Assembly: GCA_050485425.1 (NCBI GenBank)
Contig: JBJHBJ010000012.1
Span: 28,595-92,594, forward strand
DNA length: 64,000 bases
Source: LSCE01 sp050485425
Lineage (GTDB): Bacteria; Pseudomonadota; Gammaproteobacteria; Nitrococcales; Aquisalimonadaceae
Reading direction: 5' to 3'
Below are positions 1-18,106 of this stretch, piece by piece. The notes under the pieces are model-generated. The model saw only the letters and a list, made by a program, of their open reading frames with translations, did no database searches and was not told the origin of the DNA. The translations under genes and the position numbers were made by a program. Every line of letters begins with the position of its first letter. Positions within the stretch are counted from its first letter, which is position 1.

Positions 1-469
1 CGTCCTGGGTAATGATCAGGGCCCGTTCCGCCCCCATCTCGGCCAGCTTGGCGATCAGGCTCCGAGTCTTCGGCGAATCCACGTCGAAGCTTTCCACCAC
101 CACCAGGCGTTCCTGGCGCGCCAGCTCGGAGTACACCGAGGCAATCGCGGCCCGATAGGCCTTCTTGTTCACCTTCTGGCTGTAGTCGCGCGGCACCGCG
201 GCAAAGGTCTTGCCGCCGGTGCGCCACAGCGGGCTGCGAATGGTGCCCGCCCGAGCGCGGCCGGTACCCTTCTGTCGCCAGGGCTTGGAGCCGCCGCCGC
301 TGACCGCGGCACGGTTCTTCTGCGCCTTGGTGCCGGCACGGGCGCCGGCCATGTAGGCGACGACCACCTGGTGCACCAGCGTTTCATTGAACTCGCGGCC
401 GAAGGCCTTTTCGGAAACCGTCACGGTCCCGGCCTGCGCGCCCGTCGTATTCTGGATTGCGAGTTCCAT
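1..469 (-). CDS. rplD: 50S ribosomal protein L4 (partial, cut by window edge)
   Basis: Large-subunit ribosomal protein; in relatives it also represses the S10 operon. The visible 156 N-terminal residues begin MELAIQNTTGAQ and include the conserved GSKPWRQKGTGRARAG loop region that lines the exit tunnel. The start codon shares one base with the stop of rplC (TGATG), which implies translational coupling. The C-terminus lies beyond position 1. Confidence 0.97.
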   Translation of the reverse strand, partial: MELAIQNTTGAQAGTVTVSEKAFGREFNETLVHQVVVAYMAGARAGTKAQKNRAAVSGGGSKPWRQKGTGRARAGTIRSPLWRTGGKTFAAVPRDYSQKVNKKAYRAAIASVYSELARQERLVVVESFDVDSPKTRSLIAKLAEMGAERALIITQD

Positions 470-1125
470 CAGCTATCCCCCTTCACACGTGCCTTCACGG
501 AGGGGCGCACGACCACGTCACTGCCGGTAGCACCGGGAACGGCACCCTTCACCAGCAGCAGGTTGCGCTCCGCGTCCACGCGCACGATTTCCAGGTTCTG
601 CACGGTGCTGCGCGCATTACCCATCTGTCCGGACATCTTCTTGCCCTTGAACACGCGGCCCGGCGTCTGGGCCTGACCGATGGAACCCGGCGCCCGGTGG
701 GACAGCGAGTTGCCATGGGTCGCGTCCTGGGTGCGGAAGTTGTGACGCTTCACGGTGCCGGCAAAGCCTTTACCCTTGCTGGTGCCGCGCACGTCAACCT
801 TCTGACCGGCCTCGAAGGCATCCACCTTCAGCTCGCCGCCCACTTCCAGACCGTCCGCTTCGCCATTGCCCAGCCGGAACTCCCACAGGCCGCGACCGGC
901 ATCCACGCCCGCCTTGGCGAAGTGGCCCGCCAGCGGCTTGGTCACCCGGGAAGGACGACGGTCGCCGACCGTCACCTGAACCGCGCGGTAACCGTCCGCT
1001 TCATCGGACTTGATCTGTGTAATCCGGTTCGGCGTGGCTTCGATCACGGTTACCGGGACGGAGACGCCGTCCTCGGTGAATACCCGCGTCATGCCGCGTT
1101 TACGACCGACGATTCCGATAGCCAT
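469..1125 (-). CDS. rplC: 50S ribosomal protein L3
   Basis: Early-assembly large-subunit protein whose loop approaches the peptidyl-transferase centre. The 218-residue product starts MAIGIVGRKRGMTRVF and has the typical SKGKGFAGTVKRHNF motif near residues 115-129. Length is normal for the bacterial family. It lies 72 bp downstream of rpsJ and overlaps rplD by one base, as expected inside an S10-type operon. Confidence 0.98.
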   Translation of the reverse strand: MAIGIVGRKRGMTRVFTEDGVSVPVTVIEATPNRITQIKSDEADGYRAVQVTVGDRRPSRVTKPLAGHFAKAGVDAGRGLWEFRLGNGEADGLEVGGELKVDAFEAGQKVDVRGTSKGKGFAGTVKRHNFRTQDATHGNSLSHRAPGSIGQAQTPGRVFKGKKMSGQMGNARSTVQNLEIVRVDAERNLLLVKGAVPGATGSDVVVRPSVKARVKGDS

Positions 1126-1197
1126 CGTTACTTCCTCAGAGACAAAGAGCCCTGATCACGCCGCGGCGCGACCGGGCTCGTTCCTCGCGTTTCGCGT

Positions 1198-1509
1198 TTA
1201 GTAAAGCTTGATCTGGACGTCAACCCCGGCGGCCAGATCCAGCTTCATCAGAGCATCGACCGTCTTGTCGGTGGGGTCGATGATGTCCATCAGCCGCTTG
1301 TGCGTCCGGATCTCGTACTGATCCCGCGCGTCCTTGTTGACGTGCGGCGAGATCAGAATGGTGAACTTTTCCTTCTTCGTCGGCAGGGGAATCGGACCGC
1401 GCACCTGGGCGCCGGTCCGCTTCGCCGTCTCGACGATCTCACCCGCGGACTGATCGATCAGACGATGATCGAACGCTTTCAATCGAATACGAATCTTCTG
1501 GTTTGCCAT
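1198..1509 (-). CDS. rpsJ: 30S ribosomal protein S10
   Basis: Small-subunit protein; in other bacteria it also acts as NusE in antitermination. The 103-residue product (MANQKIRIRLKAFDHR) is full length. Its start lies only five bases after the tuf stop codon, so the S10 operon is a direct continuation of the str operon and there is no room for an E. coli-type S10 leader in front of it. Confidence 0.98.
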   Translation of the reverse strand: MANQKIRIRLKAFDHRLIDQSAGEIVETAKRTGAQVRGPIPLPTKKEKFTILISPHVNKDARDQYEIRTHKRLMDIIDPTDKTVDALMKLDLAAGVDVQIKLY

Positions 1510-1514
1510 GGCGA

Positions 1515-2705
<1,191 letters not shown>

Positions 2706-2770
2706 GACTTCTATCCTCTTAATCTGTCATCCCGGCCGGACCGGGCAGAACATGGAATATTCAGGCCATC

Positions 2771-2799
2771 GAAAAAGGCGACCTCAGGACGCCTTTTTC
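2771..2799 (-). terminator. Attenuator-like stem-loop overlapping the fusA stop codon
   Basis: On the minus strand a 10-bp perfect inverted repeat, GAAAAAGGCG/CGCCTTTTTC, encloses a 9-nt loop. The 5' arm and the first part of the loop are the last codons of fusA (Lys-Lys-Ala-Ser-stop), and the 3' arm supplies a five-U run. This has the A-rich/U-rich form of an intrinsic terminator. It probably gives partial termination between fusA and tuf rather than a full stop, because tuf, rpsJ and rplC follow with no clear promoter. Confidence 0.6.
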
Positions 2800-4874
2800 A
2801 CTTCCTCAGCCACGCTGGCCGGAGCTTCGGCGTAATGACCGAACTCCATGGAGTAGCTGGCACGCCCCTGGGTCGCGGACCGCAGGTCGGTGGCGTAGCC
2901 AAACATTTCCTTCAGGGGAACCTCGGCCCGCACGATGCGACCGGTCGTACCCTCTTCCATACCCTTGATGATGCCGCGGCGGCGGTTGAGATCGCCGACC
3001 ACATCACCCATGAAGTCTTCGGGGGTAACGACTTCGACTTTCATCATGGGTTCGAGAATGACGGGGTCGGCCTTCTGCACGGCTTCCTTGAAAGCCATGG
3101 AGCCCGCAATCTTAAACGCCATTTCCGAAGAGTCAACATCGTGGTACGAACCGTCGTACAGCGTGACCTTGAAATCCACCACCGGATAGCCGGCGATAAC
3201 GCCGTTCTCGGCCTGCTCCTGGATACCCTTGTCCACGGACGGAATGTATTCCTTGGGAATCACACCACCCACGATGCTGTTGACGAACTCGTAGCCGCCA
3301 CCACGTTCCTGCGGCTCCATGCGAATCCAGACGTGACCGAACTGGCCACGGCCGCCGGACTGCCGCACGAACTTGCCTTCCTGCTCCACCATCTTGCGAA
3401 TGGACTCGCGGTAGGCGACCTGCGGAGCACCGACATTGGCCTCCACCTTGAACTCACGCTTCATGCGGTCGACGATGATCTCCAGATGCAACTCGCCCAT
3501 GCCGGAGATGATGGTCTGACCGGATTCCTCGTCGGTGCGCACGCGGAAGGAAGGGTCTTCCTGGGCCAGCTTGCCCAGCGCCATGCCCATCTTTTCCTGG
3601 TCCGCCTTGGACTTCGGCTCCACGGCAACGGAGATCACCGGCTCGGGGAACTCCATGCGCTCGAGGATGACCTTGTTATCGACGGCACACAGGGTGTCGC
3701 CGGTGGTCACATCCTTCAGACCGACCGCAGCGGCGATATCACCCGCGCGCACTTCCTTGATCTCCTTGCGCTCGTTGGAGTGCATCTGCACGATACGGCC
3801 GACACGCTCCTTCTTTCCGCTCACGGAGTTGAAGATACTGTCGCCGGAACTGATGACCCCGGAATACACCCGGAAGAACGTCAGCGTACCCACATACGGG
3901 TCGGTCGCGATCTTGAATGCCAGCGCAGAGAACGGCTCATCATCGCTGGGGTGGCGCTCGGCCGGGGTGCCGTCTTCCAGCTCGCCCTTGATCGCCGGCA
4001 CATCCACCGGGCTGGGCATGAACTCGATAACGGCGTCCAGCAGCGCCTGCACACCCTTGTTCTTGAAAGCAGTGCCGCACAGCACCGGCACGATTTCGTT
4101 GCGCAACGTCCGCGCACGCAGGCCACGCTTGATTTCGTCGTTGTCGAGCTCACCCTCTTCCAGGTACTTCTCCATGAGCTCTTCGTCGCCTTCGGCGGCG
4201 GCTTCCATCATCGCTTCGCGGTATTCCGCGGCCTGCTCCTGCAGATCGGCCGGAATCTCCTTGGCTTCATAGGTCATACCCATGTCGTCCGGATTCCAGT
4301 AGATGGCCTGCATGCGGAGCAGATCGACCACGCCGGCGAATTCGTCTTCAGCACCGATGGGCAGCTGCACGGGCACCGCGACGGTACCCAGGCGCTTGAC
4401 CATCATGTCGACGCAGCGGAAGAAATCCGCGCCCATCTTGTCCATCTTGTTGATGAACACCATGCGCGGCACTTCATACTTGTTCGCCTGACGCCACACG
4501 GTTTCCGTCTGCGGCTCGACACCGGCGTTGGCGTCCAGCACACAGACCGCACCGTCCAGCACGCGCAGAGACCGCTCCACCTCGATGGTGAAGTCCACGT
4601 GCCCGGGCGTATCAATGATGTTGATACGGGTTTCCGGGTACTGCTGGTCCATGCCACTCCAGAACGTGGTGGTCGCAGCGGAGGTGATGGTGATACCACG
4701 CTCCTGCTCCTGCTCCATCCAGTCCATGGTGGCGGCGCCGTCGTGCACCTCACCCATCTTGTGCGACACACCCGTGTAGAACAGGATGCGCTCGGTGGTG
4801 GTGGTCTTACCGGCATCGATATGAGCCATGATGCCGATATTGCGATAGCGCTCAATTGGAGTCTTGCGTGCCAC
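2784..4874 (-). CDS. fusA: Elongation factor G
   Basis: Translocation GTPase, 696 residues, starting MARKTPIERYRNIGIMAHID. It has AHIDAGKTT (G1), DTPGHVDF (G3) and NKMDKMGAD (G4) in the N-terminal G domain, followed by domains II-V. Length is typical for the bacterial housekeeping EF-G. It lies 23 bp downstream of rpsG in a canonical rpsL-rpsG-fusA-tuf order. Confidence 0.98.
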   Translation of the reverse strand: MARKTPIERYRNIGIMAHIDAGKTTTTERILFYTGVSHKMGEVHDGAATMDWMEQEQERGITITSAATTTFWSGMDQQYPETRINIIDTPGHVDFTIEVERSLRVLDGAVCVLDANAGVEPQTETVWRQANKYEVPRMVFINKMDKMGADFFRCVDMMVKRLGTVAVPVQLPIGAEDEFAGVVDLLRMQAIYWNPDDMGMTYEAKEIPADLQEQAAEYREAMMEAAAEGDEELMEKYLEEGELDNDEIKRGLRARTLRNEIVPVLCGTAFKNKGVQALLDAVIEFMPSPVDVPAIKGELEDGTPAERHPSDDEPFSALAFKIATDPYVGTLTFFRVYSGVISSGDSIFNSVSGKKERVGRIVQMHSNERKEIKEVRAGDIAAAVGLKDVTTGDTLCAVDNKVILERMEFPEPVISVAVEPKSKADQEKMGMALGKLAQEDPSFRVRTDEESGQTIISGMGELHLEIIVDRMKREFKVEANVGAPQVAYRESIRKMVEQEGKFVRQSGGRGQFGHVWIRMEPQERGGGYEFVNSIVGGVIPKEYIPSVDKGIQEQAENGVIAGYPVVDFKVTLYDGSYHDVDSSEMAFKIAGSMAFKEAVQKADPVILEPMMKVEVVTPEDFMGDVVGDLNRRRGIIKGMEEGTTGRIVRAEVPLKEMFGYATDLRSATQGRASYSMEFGHYAEAPASVAEEVKKAS

Positions 4875-4897
4875 GGCGAAAATACCTTGGTTGCGAA

Positions 4898-5368
4898 TTA
4901 CCAGCGATAATGGGAGAAGGCCTTGTTGGCCTCAGCCATGCGATGCGTGTCTTCCCGTTTCTTCACGGCAGTGCCGCGGTTCTCGGCGGCATCACGCACT
5001 TCTCCGGCAAGGCGCTGCGCCATCGTCTTCTCGCTGCGCTTGCGGGAGGCGTCGATCAGCCAGCGCATGGCCAGCGTGTTGCGGCGCTCGGGACGAACTT
5101 CGACAGGCACCTGGTAGGTTGCACCACCGACACGGCGGGATTTCACCTCCACCATCGGGCGCACGTTCTCCAGGGCCGTTTCCATGGCGCCGACCGGGTT
5201 CTCTTCACCCTTGCTCTGCACATGGTCCAGCGCGTCGTACACGATCTTTTCGGCCACGGACTTCTTGCCATCCTGCATGAGCATGTTGACGAACTTCGCC
5301 AGCATCTCACTCCCGAACTTGGGATCAGGAAGCACCTTCCGTTTGGGGACTTCTCGTCTTCTCGGCAT
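4898..5368 (-). CDS. rpsG: 30S ribosomal protein S7
   Basis: Primary 16S rRNA-binding protein of the small-subunit head; in E. coli it is the translational repressor of the str operon. The 156-residue product (MPRRREVPKRKVLPDPKFGS) is the short form usual outside E. coli K-12. It is placed 40 bp after rpsL and 23 bp before fusA. Confidence 0.98.
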   Translation of the reverse strand: MPRRREVPKRKVLPDPKFGSEMLAKFVNMLMQDGKKSVAEKIVYDALDHVQSKGEENPVGAMETALENVRPMVEVKSRRVGGATYQVPVEVRPERRNTLAMRWLIDASRKRSEKTMAQRLAGEVRDAAENRGTAVKKREDTHRMAEANKAFSHYRW

Positions 5369-5408
5369 GTTTCTACCCGAACAGTGTCAGTAACAGGCGG
5401 CTGAGTGA

Positions 5409-5783
5409 TCAGCCCTTGGGACGCTTGGTGCCGTACTTGGAACGGGCCTGCTTACGGCCGTCCACACCAGCGGTATCCAGGGCGCCGCGCACCGTGTGGT
5501 AGCGCACACCCGGCAAATCCTTTACACGACCACCGCGAATGAGCACCACAGAGTGCTCCTGCAGGTTATGGCCTTCACCACCGATATAAGAGGAGACCTC
5601 GTAGCCGTTGGTCAGCCGCACACGGGCAACCTTCCGCAGAGCCGAGTTCGGCTTCTTCGGCGTGGTGGTGTACACACGCGTGCAAACGCCGCGCTTCTGC
5701 GGGCTGGCCTCCAGGGCCGGCACGTTGCTCTTGGCAGCTTTGCTACGGCGTCCTTTGCGGACCAACTGATTAGTCGTAGCCAT
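5409..5783 (-). CDS. rpsL: 30S ribosomal protein S12
   Basis: Decoding-centre protein. I chose the start at MATTNQLVRKGRRS (124 residues), which is the universal S12 N-terminus; a longer in-frame extension upstream covers the leader hairpin and promoter and is not protein. Lys43 (in TPKKPNSAL) and Lys88 (in GRVKDLPG) are both the wild-type, streptomycin-sensitive residues. First gene of the str operon. Confidence 0.98.
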   Translation of the reverse strand: MATTNQLVRKGRRSKAAKSNVPALEASPQKRGVCTRVYTTTPKKPNSALRKVARVRLTNGYEVSSYIGGEGHNLQEHSVVLIRGGRVKDLPGVRYHTVRGALDTAGVDGRKQARSKYGTKRPKG

Positions 5784-5812
5784 CGAAACGCTCACTCCAG
5801 ACTGTAAACAAA

Positions 5813-5840
5813 CGACAGGCCGAACGGGTCCGGCCTGTCG
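5813..5840 (-). promoter_or_regulatory. rpsL leader hairpin followed by a U-rich stretch
   Basis: A perfect 9-bp stem, CGACAGGCC/GGCCTGTCG, with a 10-nt loop lies in the 60-nt leader between the str promoter and rpsL. On the transcript it is followed at once by UUUGUUU. It resembles an attenuator, but no alternative fold was worked out. Confidence 0.5.
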
Positions 5841-5850
5841 AAGGTGCGCA

Positions 5851-5879
5851 ATTGTAGGCAGACAGGTAGGCCCTGTCAA
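5851..5879 (-). promoter_or_regulatory. Sigma-70 promoter of the str operon
   Basis: On the minus strand: TTGACA (5879-5874), 17-bp spacer, TACAAT (5856-5851). The -35 box is a perfect consensus, the -10 box is one base off TATAAT, and the spacing is optimal. Transcription would start near 5844, about 60 nt upstream of rpsL. It lies directly after the rpoC 3' hairpins. Confidence 0.85.
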
Positions 5880-5882
5880 CCG

Positions 5883-5928
5883 GAAACCCCCGTTATTTCG
5901 GGGTTTCGCGGCAGGTTACCCTGCCGCG
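5883..5928 (-). terminator. Tandem stem-loops after rpoC
   Basis: In transcript order there are two hairpins: CGCGGCAGG/CCTGCCGCG with a 4-nt loop (5928-5907), then GAAACCCC/GGGGTTTC with a 9-nt loop (5907-5883). Only a UUU lies in the second arm and no real U-tract follows, so this may be a 3'-end stabilising structure or a weak terminator of the rpoBC operon. Confidence 0.55.
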
Positions 5929-5934
5929 AACGGA

Positions 5935-10197
<4,263 letters not shown>

Positions 10198-10259
10198 AGC
10201 CGTTCGTCCGCCACCTTAGTTGGTGAGTAATCTGTCCGTCGTGACGACGTACACCACAA

Positions 10260-14324
<4,065 letters not shown>

Positions 14325-14368
14325 CGAGGTTCCTCACCAAACGATCAAACCAGGTAACGGGTCCGGAG

Positions 14369-14417
14369 GTGCAAAGTTCCGCGCTCAAGGCGGGGCCCGA
14401 AGCCCGCAACTTTGCAC
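14369..14417 (-). promoter_or_regulatory. Long inverted repeat in the rplL-rpoB spacer (candidate RNase processing stem)
   Basis: GTGCAAAGTT (14369-14378) and AACTTTGCAC (14408-14417) form a perfect 10-bp stem around a 29-nt insert that can itself fold (GCGGG/CCCGC). In E. coli the same spacer contains an RNase III cleavage site after the attenuator; this structure is in the equivalent place. The role is inferred from position. Confidence 0.5.
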
Positions 14418-14490
14418 ATGTCCCTGCTTTACTACGTGGAAGGCGCTGGCCCGGCGAACGCCGCCCGAGGCCTTCCTATAAACGGGAAAA

Positions 14491-14517
14491 GGCCGGTGGC
14501 TTCTAGCCACCAGCCGG
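14491..14517 (-). terminator. rplL-rpoB attenuator
   Basis: On the minus strand GGCTGGTGGC, loop TAGAA, GCCACCGGCC form a 10-bp stem with one G-U pair, followed by TTTTCCCG. It lies 40 bp after rplL. A partial terminator at this point is known in E. coli and lowers rpoBC relative to the ribosomal proteins. Confidence 0.75.
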
Positions 14518-14556
14518 TTCCCGACTTTCCTTTTAGCGGACGGTTTCCGACAAGAC

Positions 14557-14937
14557 TTACTTGATCTCGACGGAAGCGCCAGCTTCTTCCAGCTTGGCCT
14601 TGATGTCGTCGGCCTCTTCCTTGGAAGCGCCTTCCTTCAGCGGAGCCGGCGCGCCTTCCACCAGTTCCTTGGCTTCCTTCAGACCCAGACCGGTGATGCC
14701 GCGCACAGCCTTGATCACGGACACCTTGTTGGAACCGAAGCTGGACAGAATGACGTCGAACTCGGTCTTCTCTTCAGCGGCGGCGGCATCGCCACCGGCA
14801 GCGGCGGCCGGAGCAGCAGCCACGGCGGCAGCAGCGGTCACACCGAACTTCTCTTCCATTGCCTCGATCAGATCAACGATCTCCAGCACGGTCATGTTGC
14901 CGACGGTCTCGAGGATGTCCTCTTTGGAAACAGCCAT
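14557..14937 (-). CDS. rplL: 50S ribosomal protein L7/L12
   Basis: Stalk protein, 126 residues, normal size. It has the N-terminal dimerisation helices (LETVGNMTVLEIVDLIEAME), an Ala/Gly-rich hinge around residues 35-55, and the C-terminal factor-binding domain (GLGLKEAKELVEGAP). Very acidic, as expected. It lies 81 bp downstream of rplJ. Confidence 0.98.
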   Translation of the reverse strand: MAVSKEDILETVGNMTVLEIVDLIEAMEEKFGVTAAAAVAAAPAAAAGGDAAAAEEKTEFDVILSSFGSNKVSVIKAVRGITGLGLKEAKELVEGAPAPLKEGASKEEADDIKAKLEEAGASVEIK

Positions 14938-15018
14938 TGTAAAAACTCCTGAAAAAGCGTGTCGTAGATGAAACCTTAGGGTTTCCTGCGTTCAGAAACA
15001 GCGAACCGGGAAGCCGGA

Positions 15019-15543
15019 TCAGGCGGCCTTCGCGTCGCGGACGGCGGCCAGCGTACGGACCAGCTTGCTCGGCACCTCGTTGATCGTGGTGACGAACTTC
15101 TGGATCGGCGCACGCATGGTGCCCATCAGCATGGCCAGGGCTTCTTCGCGGGTCGGCATGCTGGCCAGGCGCTCCAGTTCGGAGGCCGAGTACAGCGTGC
15201 CGCCCACGGCAACCAGCTTCGGAACGAGCTTGTCGTTCTGCTTCGCGAAATCCTTCACCACGCGCGCTGCGGCGCCCGGGTCCTCCTGGGAGAACGCGAG
15301 CAGCAGCGGGCCGGCAAAGCCTTCGGTCATGCATTCGAAGTCGGTACCCTGGACAGCCCGGCGCGCAATCGAGTTCTTGACTACCCGGAGGTAGACATTC
15401 TGCTTGCGCGCCTCGGAACGGAGACCATCCATATCCGTTGCACTCAGACCGCGATACTCCGCGGCCACGGCGGCATAAGCCACCTTGGCAACTTCATTCA
15501 CTTCCGCGGCCATCGCCTTTTTCTGTTCCAGACTCAGCGCCAT
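15019..15543 (-). CDS. rplJ: 50S ribosomal protein L10
   Basis: Base of the L7/L12 stalk, 174 residues, starting MALSLEQKKAMAAEVNEVAK. A strong ribosome-binding site (CCAGGAGGTAAAAC) precedes the ATG. In relatives the L10-L12 complex represses its own mRNA through the leader immediately upstream. Confidence 0.98.
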   Translation of the reverse strand: MALSLEQKKAMAAEVNEVAKVAYAAVAAEYRGLSATDMDGLRSEARKQNVYLRVVKNSIARRAVQGTDFECMTEGFAGPLLLAFSQEDPGAAARVVKDFAKQNDKLVPKLVAVGGTLYSASELERLASMPTREEALAMLMGTMRAPIQKFVTTINEVPSKLVRTLAAVRDAKAA

Positions 15544-15559
15544 GTTTTACCTCCTGGAA

Positions 15560-15815
15560 CTTGGCCATGACCCCCGGCGAGGCACTTTCGCCGGGGAACG
15601 TTGGATGACGGACCGGGAGAACCCGGAACTGTCACCTCCCCTTTCGGGGCTAACGGTCGCCTACCGCAGGAAACTCCTGCCGGGGCTGCACCGTCTGCGC
15701 TGGCCAGCCTTGCGGCTGTTTAAGCGGACGGACCGCACCAAGCGGTCTAAGACGGCTGCCGCATCTCCGACAGCCTTCTCAACCCCGCCTCCCGCCGAAA
15801 CGGGAGACGGAAACC
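15560..15815 (-). ncRNA. L10 leader region (autoregulatory mRNA leader)
   Basis: The 273-bp gap between rplA and rplJ holds no gene but is rich in stems. On the minus strand there is a 9-bp UUUCGG-loop hairpin just after rplA (15786-15811), GGCAGGAG/CTCCTGCC-like pairing, CCCC GAAA GGGG (near 15637-15648), and CCCCGGCGAAAGTGCCTCGCCGGGG-type pairing nearer rplJ. The position matches the L10-leader family that binds L10-(L12)4. Family membership was not scored. Confidence 0.6.
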
Positions 15816-15816
15816 A

Positions 15817-16512
15817 TCAGAAGCTCAGCGACGACGGGTCGACAGTCAGGCCGGGACCCATGGTGGAAGCCACGGTCACCTTCTTGACGTAGACGCCCTT
15901 GGCCGCAGCCGGCTTCATCTTGTTCAGATCGGTCATCAGCGCCTCGAGGTTCTGCTTGAGCTGCTCCGGCTCAAACGACACCTTGCCGATGGCGCAATGA
16001 ATGATGCCGGACTTGTCGGTGCGGTACCGCACCTGACCGGCCTTGGCGTTGCGCACAGCATCCGCCACATTCGGAGTCACCGTACCAACCTTGGGATTCG
16101 GCATGAGACCGCGCGGACCCAGAATGGTTCCAAGGCGACCCACGACGGCCATGGCATCGGGGCTGGCAATCACCACATCGAAATTCAGCTCGCCGCCCTT
16201 CACCTGTTCGGCCAGATCATCCATGCCGACGATGTCGGCACCGGCTTCCCTGGCCGCATCGGCGTTGGCACCCTGGGTGAACACGGCCACGCGCACGGAC
16301 TTGCCGGTACCATTCGGCAGCACCGTGGCGCCGCGCACCACCTGATCGGACTTGCGCGGATCCACGCCCAGGTTCACCGACACCTCGATGGATTCCGGGA
16401 ACTTGGCGGCGGGCAGGGACTTGAGCACGGAGAAGGCCTCATCGGCGGGGTACAGCTTGCCCGGCTCGACCTTCTCGGCAAACGCCTTCTGACGCTTGGT
16501 CAACTTGGCCAT
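15817..16512 (-). CDS. rplA: 50S ribosomal protein L1
   Basis: L1-stalk protein and, in E. coli, translational repressor of the L11 operon. The 231-residue product (MAKLTKRQKAFAEKVEPGKL) contains the conserved GRLGTILGPRGLMPNPKVGT signature near residues 125-144. It starts two bases after the rplK stop. Confidence 0.98.
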   Translation of the reverse strand: MAKLTKRQKAFAEKVEPGKLYPADEAFSVLKSLPAAKFPESIEVSVNLGVDPRKSDQVVRGATVLPNGTGKSVRVAVFTQGANADAAREAGADIVGMDDLAEQVKGGELNFDVVIASPDAMAVVGRLGTILGPRGLMPNPKVGTVTPNVADAVRNAKAGQVRYRTDKSGIIHCAIGKVSFEPEQLKQNLEALMTDLNKMKPAAAKGVYVKKVTVASTMGPGLTVDPSSLSF

Positions 16513-16514
16513 GA

Positions 16515-16946
16515 TTACACCCCCTCCACGTCAAGGCCCATGCTGCGCGCGCTACCGGCAATGGTGCGCACCGCGGCGTCCAGGTCGGCAGCCGACAGGT
16601 CCGGCTCCTTGACCTTGGCGATCTCTTCCAGCTGCTCACGGGTCACCTTGCCCACCTTTTCGGTGTTCGGGCGGCCGGAGCCGGACTTGATGCCGGCAGC
16701 CTTCTTCAGCAGGATCGCCGCCGGAGGCGTCTTGGTGATAAAGGTAAAGCTGCGGTCATTGTAGACGGTGATCACCACCGGCGTGGGCAGGCCCGGCTCC
16801 ATATCCTGGGTCTGGGCGTTGAACGCCTTGCAGAACTCCATGATATTGACGCCGTGCTGACCCAGGGCGGGACCGACCGGGGGCGAGGGGTTCGCCTGCC
16901 CGGCTTTCACCTGCAGCTTGATGTAGGCTTGGACTTTCTTGGCCAT
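16515..16946 (-). CDS. rplK: 50S ribosomal protein L11
   Basis: GTPase-centre protein, 143 residues. I chose the start MAKKVQAYIKLQVKAG, preceded by AGGAGGTCTC; the reading frame is open 20 codons further but that part is intergenic. It has the N-terminal Pro-rich NPSPPVGPALGQHG segment and the 23S-binding C-terminal domain. Confidence 0.98.
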   Translation of the reverse strand: MAKKVQAYIKLQVKAGQANPSPPVGPALGQHGVNIMEFCKAFNAQTQDMEPGLPTPVVITVYNDRSFTFITKTPPAAILLKKAAGIKSGSGRPNTEKVGKVTREQLEEIAKVKEPDLSAADLDAAVRTIAGSARSMGLDVEGV

Positions 16947-17047
16947 GAGACCTCCTGATCGGGTGCAAACGCCTTCTCGGCTCCCCGGTGCAACAAACGC
17001 CGACACGCCGGCAACCGGCCTTCACCGGGCGGCGCAGCGGCGTCACA

Positions 17048-17581
17048 TTAAACCTTCTCGACCTGATCGAACGCGAGTTCCACCGGCGTGGAACGGCCGA
17101 AAATCAGAACCGCCACACGCAGGCGGCTCTTCTCGTAATTCACTTCTTCCACGGCACCGTTGAAGTCGGTGAACGGGCCGTCGGTGACGCGCACCACTTC
17201 GCCCACCTCGAACAGCACCTTCGGACGCGGTTTCTCCACGCCTTCCTTCACGCGGTTCAGAATCTGCTCGGCTTCCTTGTCGGAAATCGGTGCAGGGCGA
17301 TCACTGGAGCCGCCGATAAAGCCCATCACGCGGGGCACTTCCTTCACCAGGTGCCAGGTCTCGTCGTCCAGTTCCATACGGACCAGCACATAACCGGGAA
17401 AGAACTTGCGCTCGCTGCGGCGCTTCTGCCCGCCGCGGATCTCCACCACTTCCTCGGTGGGAACCAGGATCTCGCCGAACTTGTGCTCCATCCCCGCACG
17501 CTTGACGCGCTCTTCCAGGGACTGCTTCACCTTGTTCTCGAAGCCCGAATAGGCGTGTACCACATACCAACGCATCGCCAT
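17048..17581 (-). CDS. nusG: Transcription termination/antitermination factor NusG
   Basis: 177 residues starting MAMRWYVVHAYSGFENKVKQ. The N-terminal NGN domain binds RNA polymerase; the C-terminal KOW domain (EVVRVTDGPFTDFNGAVEEV) contacts Rho or S10. It starts two bases after secE, as in most bacteria. Confidence 0.98.
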   Translation of the reverse strand: MAMRWYVVHAYSGFENKVKQSLEERVKRAGMEHKFGEILVPTEEVVEIRGGQKRRSERKFFPGYVLVRMELDDETWHLVKEVPRVMGFIGGSSDRPAPISDKEAEQILNRVKEGVEKPRPKVLFEVGEVVRVTDGPFTDFNGAVEEVNYEKSRLRVAVLIFGRSTPVELAFDQVEKV

Positions 17582-17583
17582 GA

Positions 17584-17964
17584 TCAGCCTCCTCCCGGGC
17601 GAATGATGATTTCAACGCCCCAGCGCAGCAGCATGTCCAGCAGCCACAGGAAAATGGCAACGATCATGACAACAATGAGCACGATCAGCGTTGTCTGCCG
17701 GGTTTCCTGGCCGGTCGGCCAGACCACCTTCCGGGTTTCCGTGCGCGCATCCAGCAGGAAGCCCCACAAGGCCTTGCCCGGCGCGGAGCTGACCCCGATG
17801 GCGACAGCTACCGCCACGACGCCCAGCAGGCCCACCACACGGATAACCTGCGCCTCGTCCTCGAACACGTAAAAGCCGATGATCCCGGCAGCAAGAACCA
17901 GCGCCGCCGCGACCAGCTTCAGCGTGTCAGCCGGCGATTTATCATTGATCGTCTTGGATTTCAT
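17584..17964 (-). CDS. secE: Preprotein translocase subunit SecE
   Basis: Small membrane subunit of SecYEG, 126 residues, from MKSKTINDKSPADTLKL. Three hydrophobic segments are visible (about 14-32, 42-58 and 95-115), giving the long three-helix form found in E. coli. The conserved cytoplasmic segment RTETRKVVWPTGQETRQTT precedes the last helix. The longer open frame upstream runs toward tRNA-Trp and was rejected. Confidence 0.96.
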   Translation of the reverse strand: MKSKTINDKSPADTLKLVAAALVLAAGIIGFYVFEDEAQVIRVVGLLGVVAVAVAIGVSSAPGKALWGFLLDARTETRKVVWPTGQETRQTTLIVLIVVMIVAIFLWLLDMLLRWGVEIIIRPGGG

Positions 17965-18030
17965 GAATGTCCGCAGACTTCCCCGGAGCGGGCTCCGCAA
18001 AATGGTGGATACGGACAGCTGACCGGAAGC

Positions 18031-18106
<76 letters not shown>

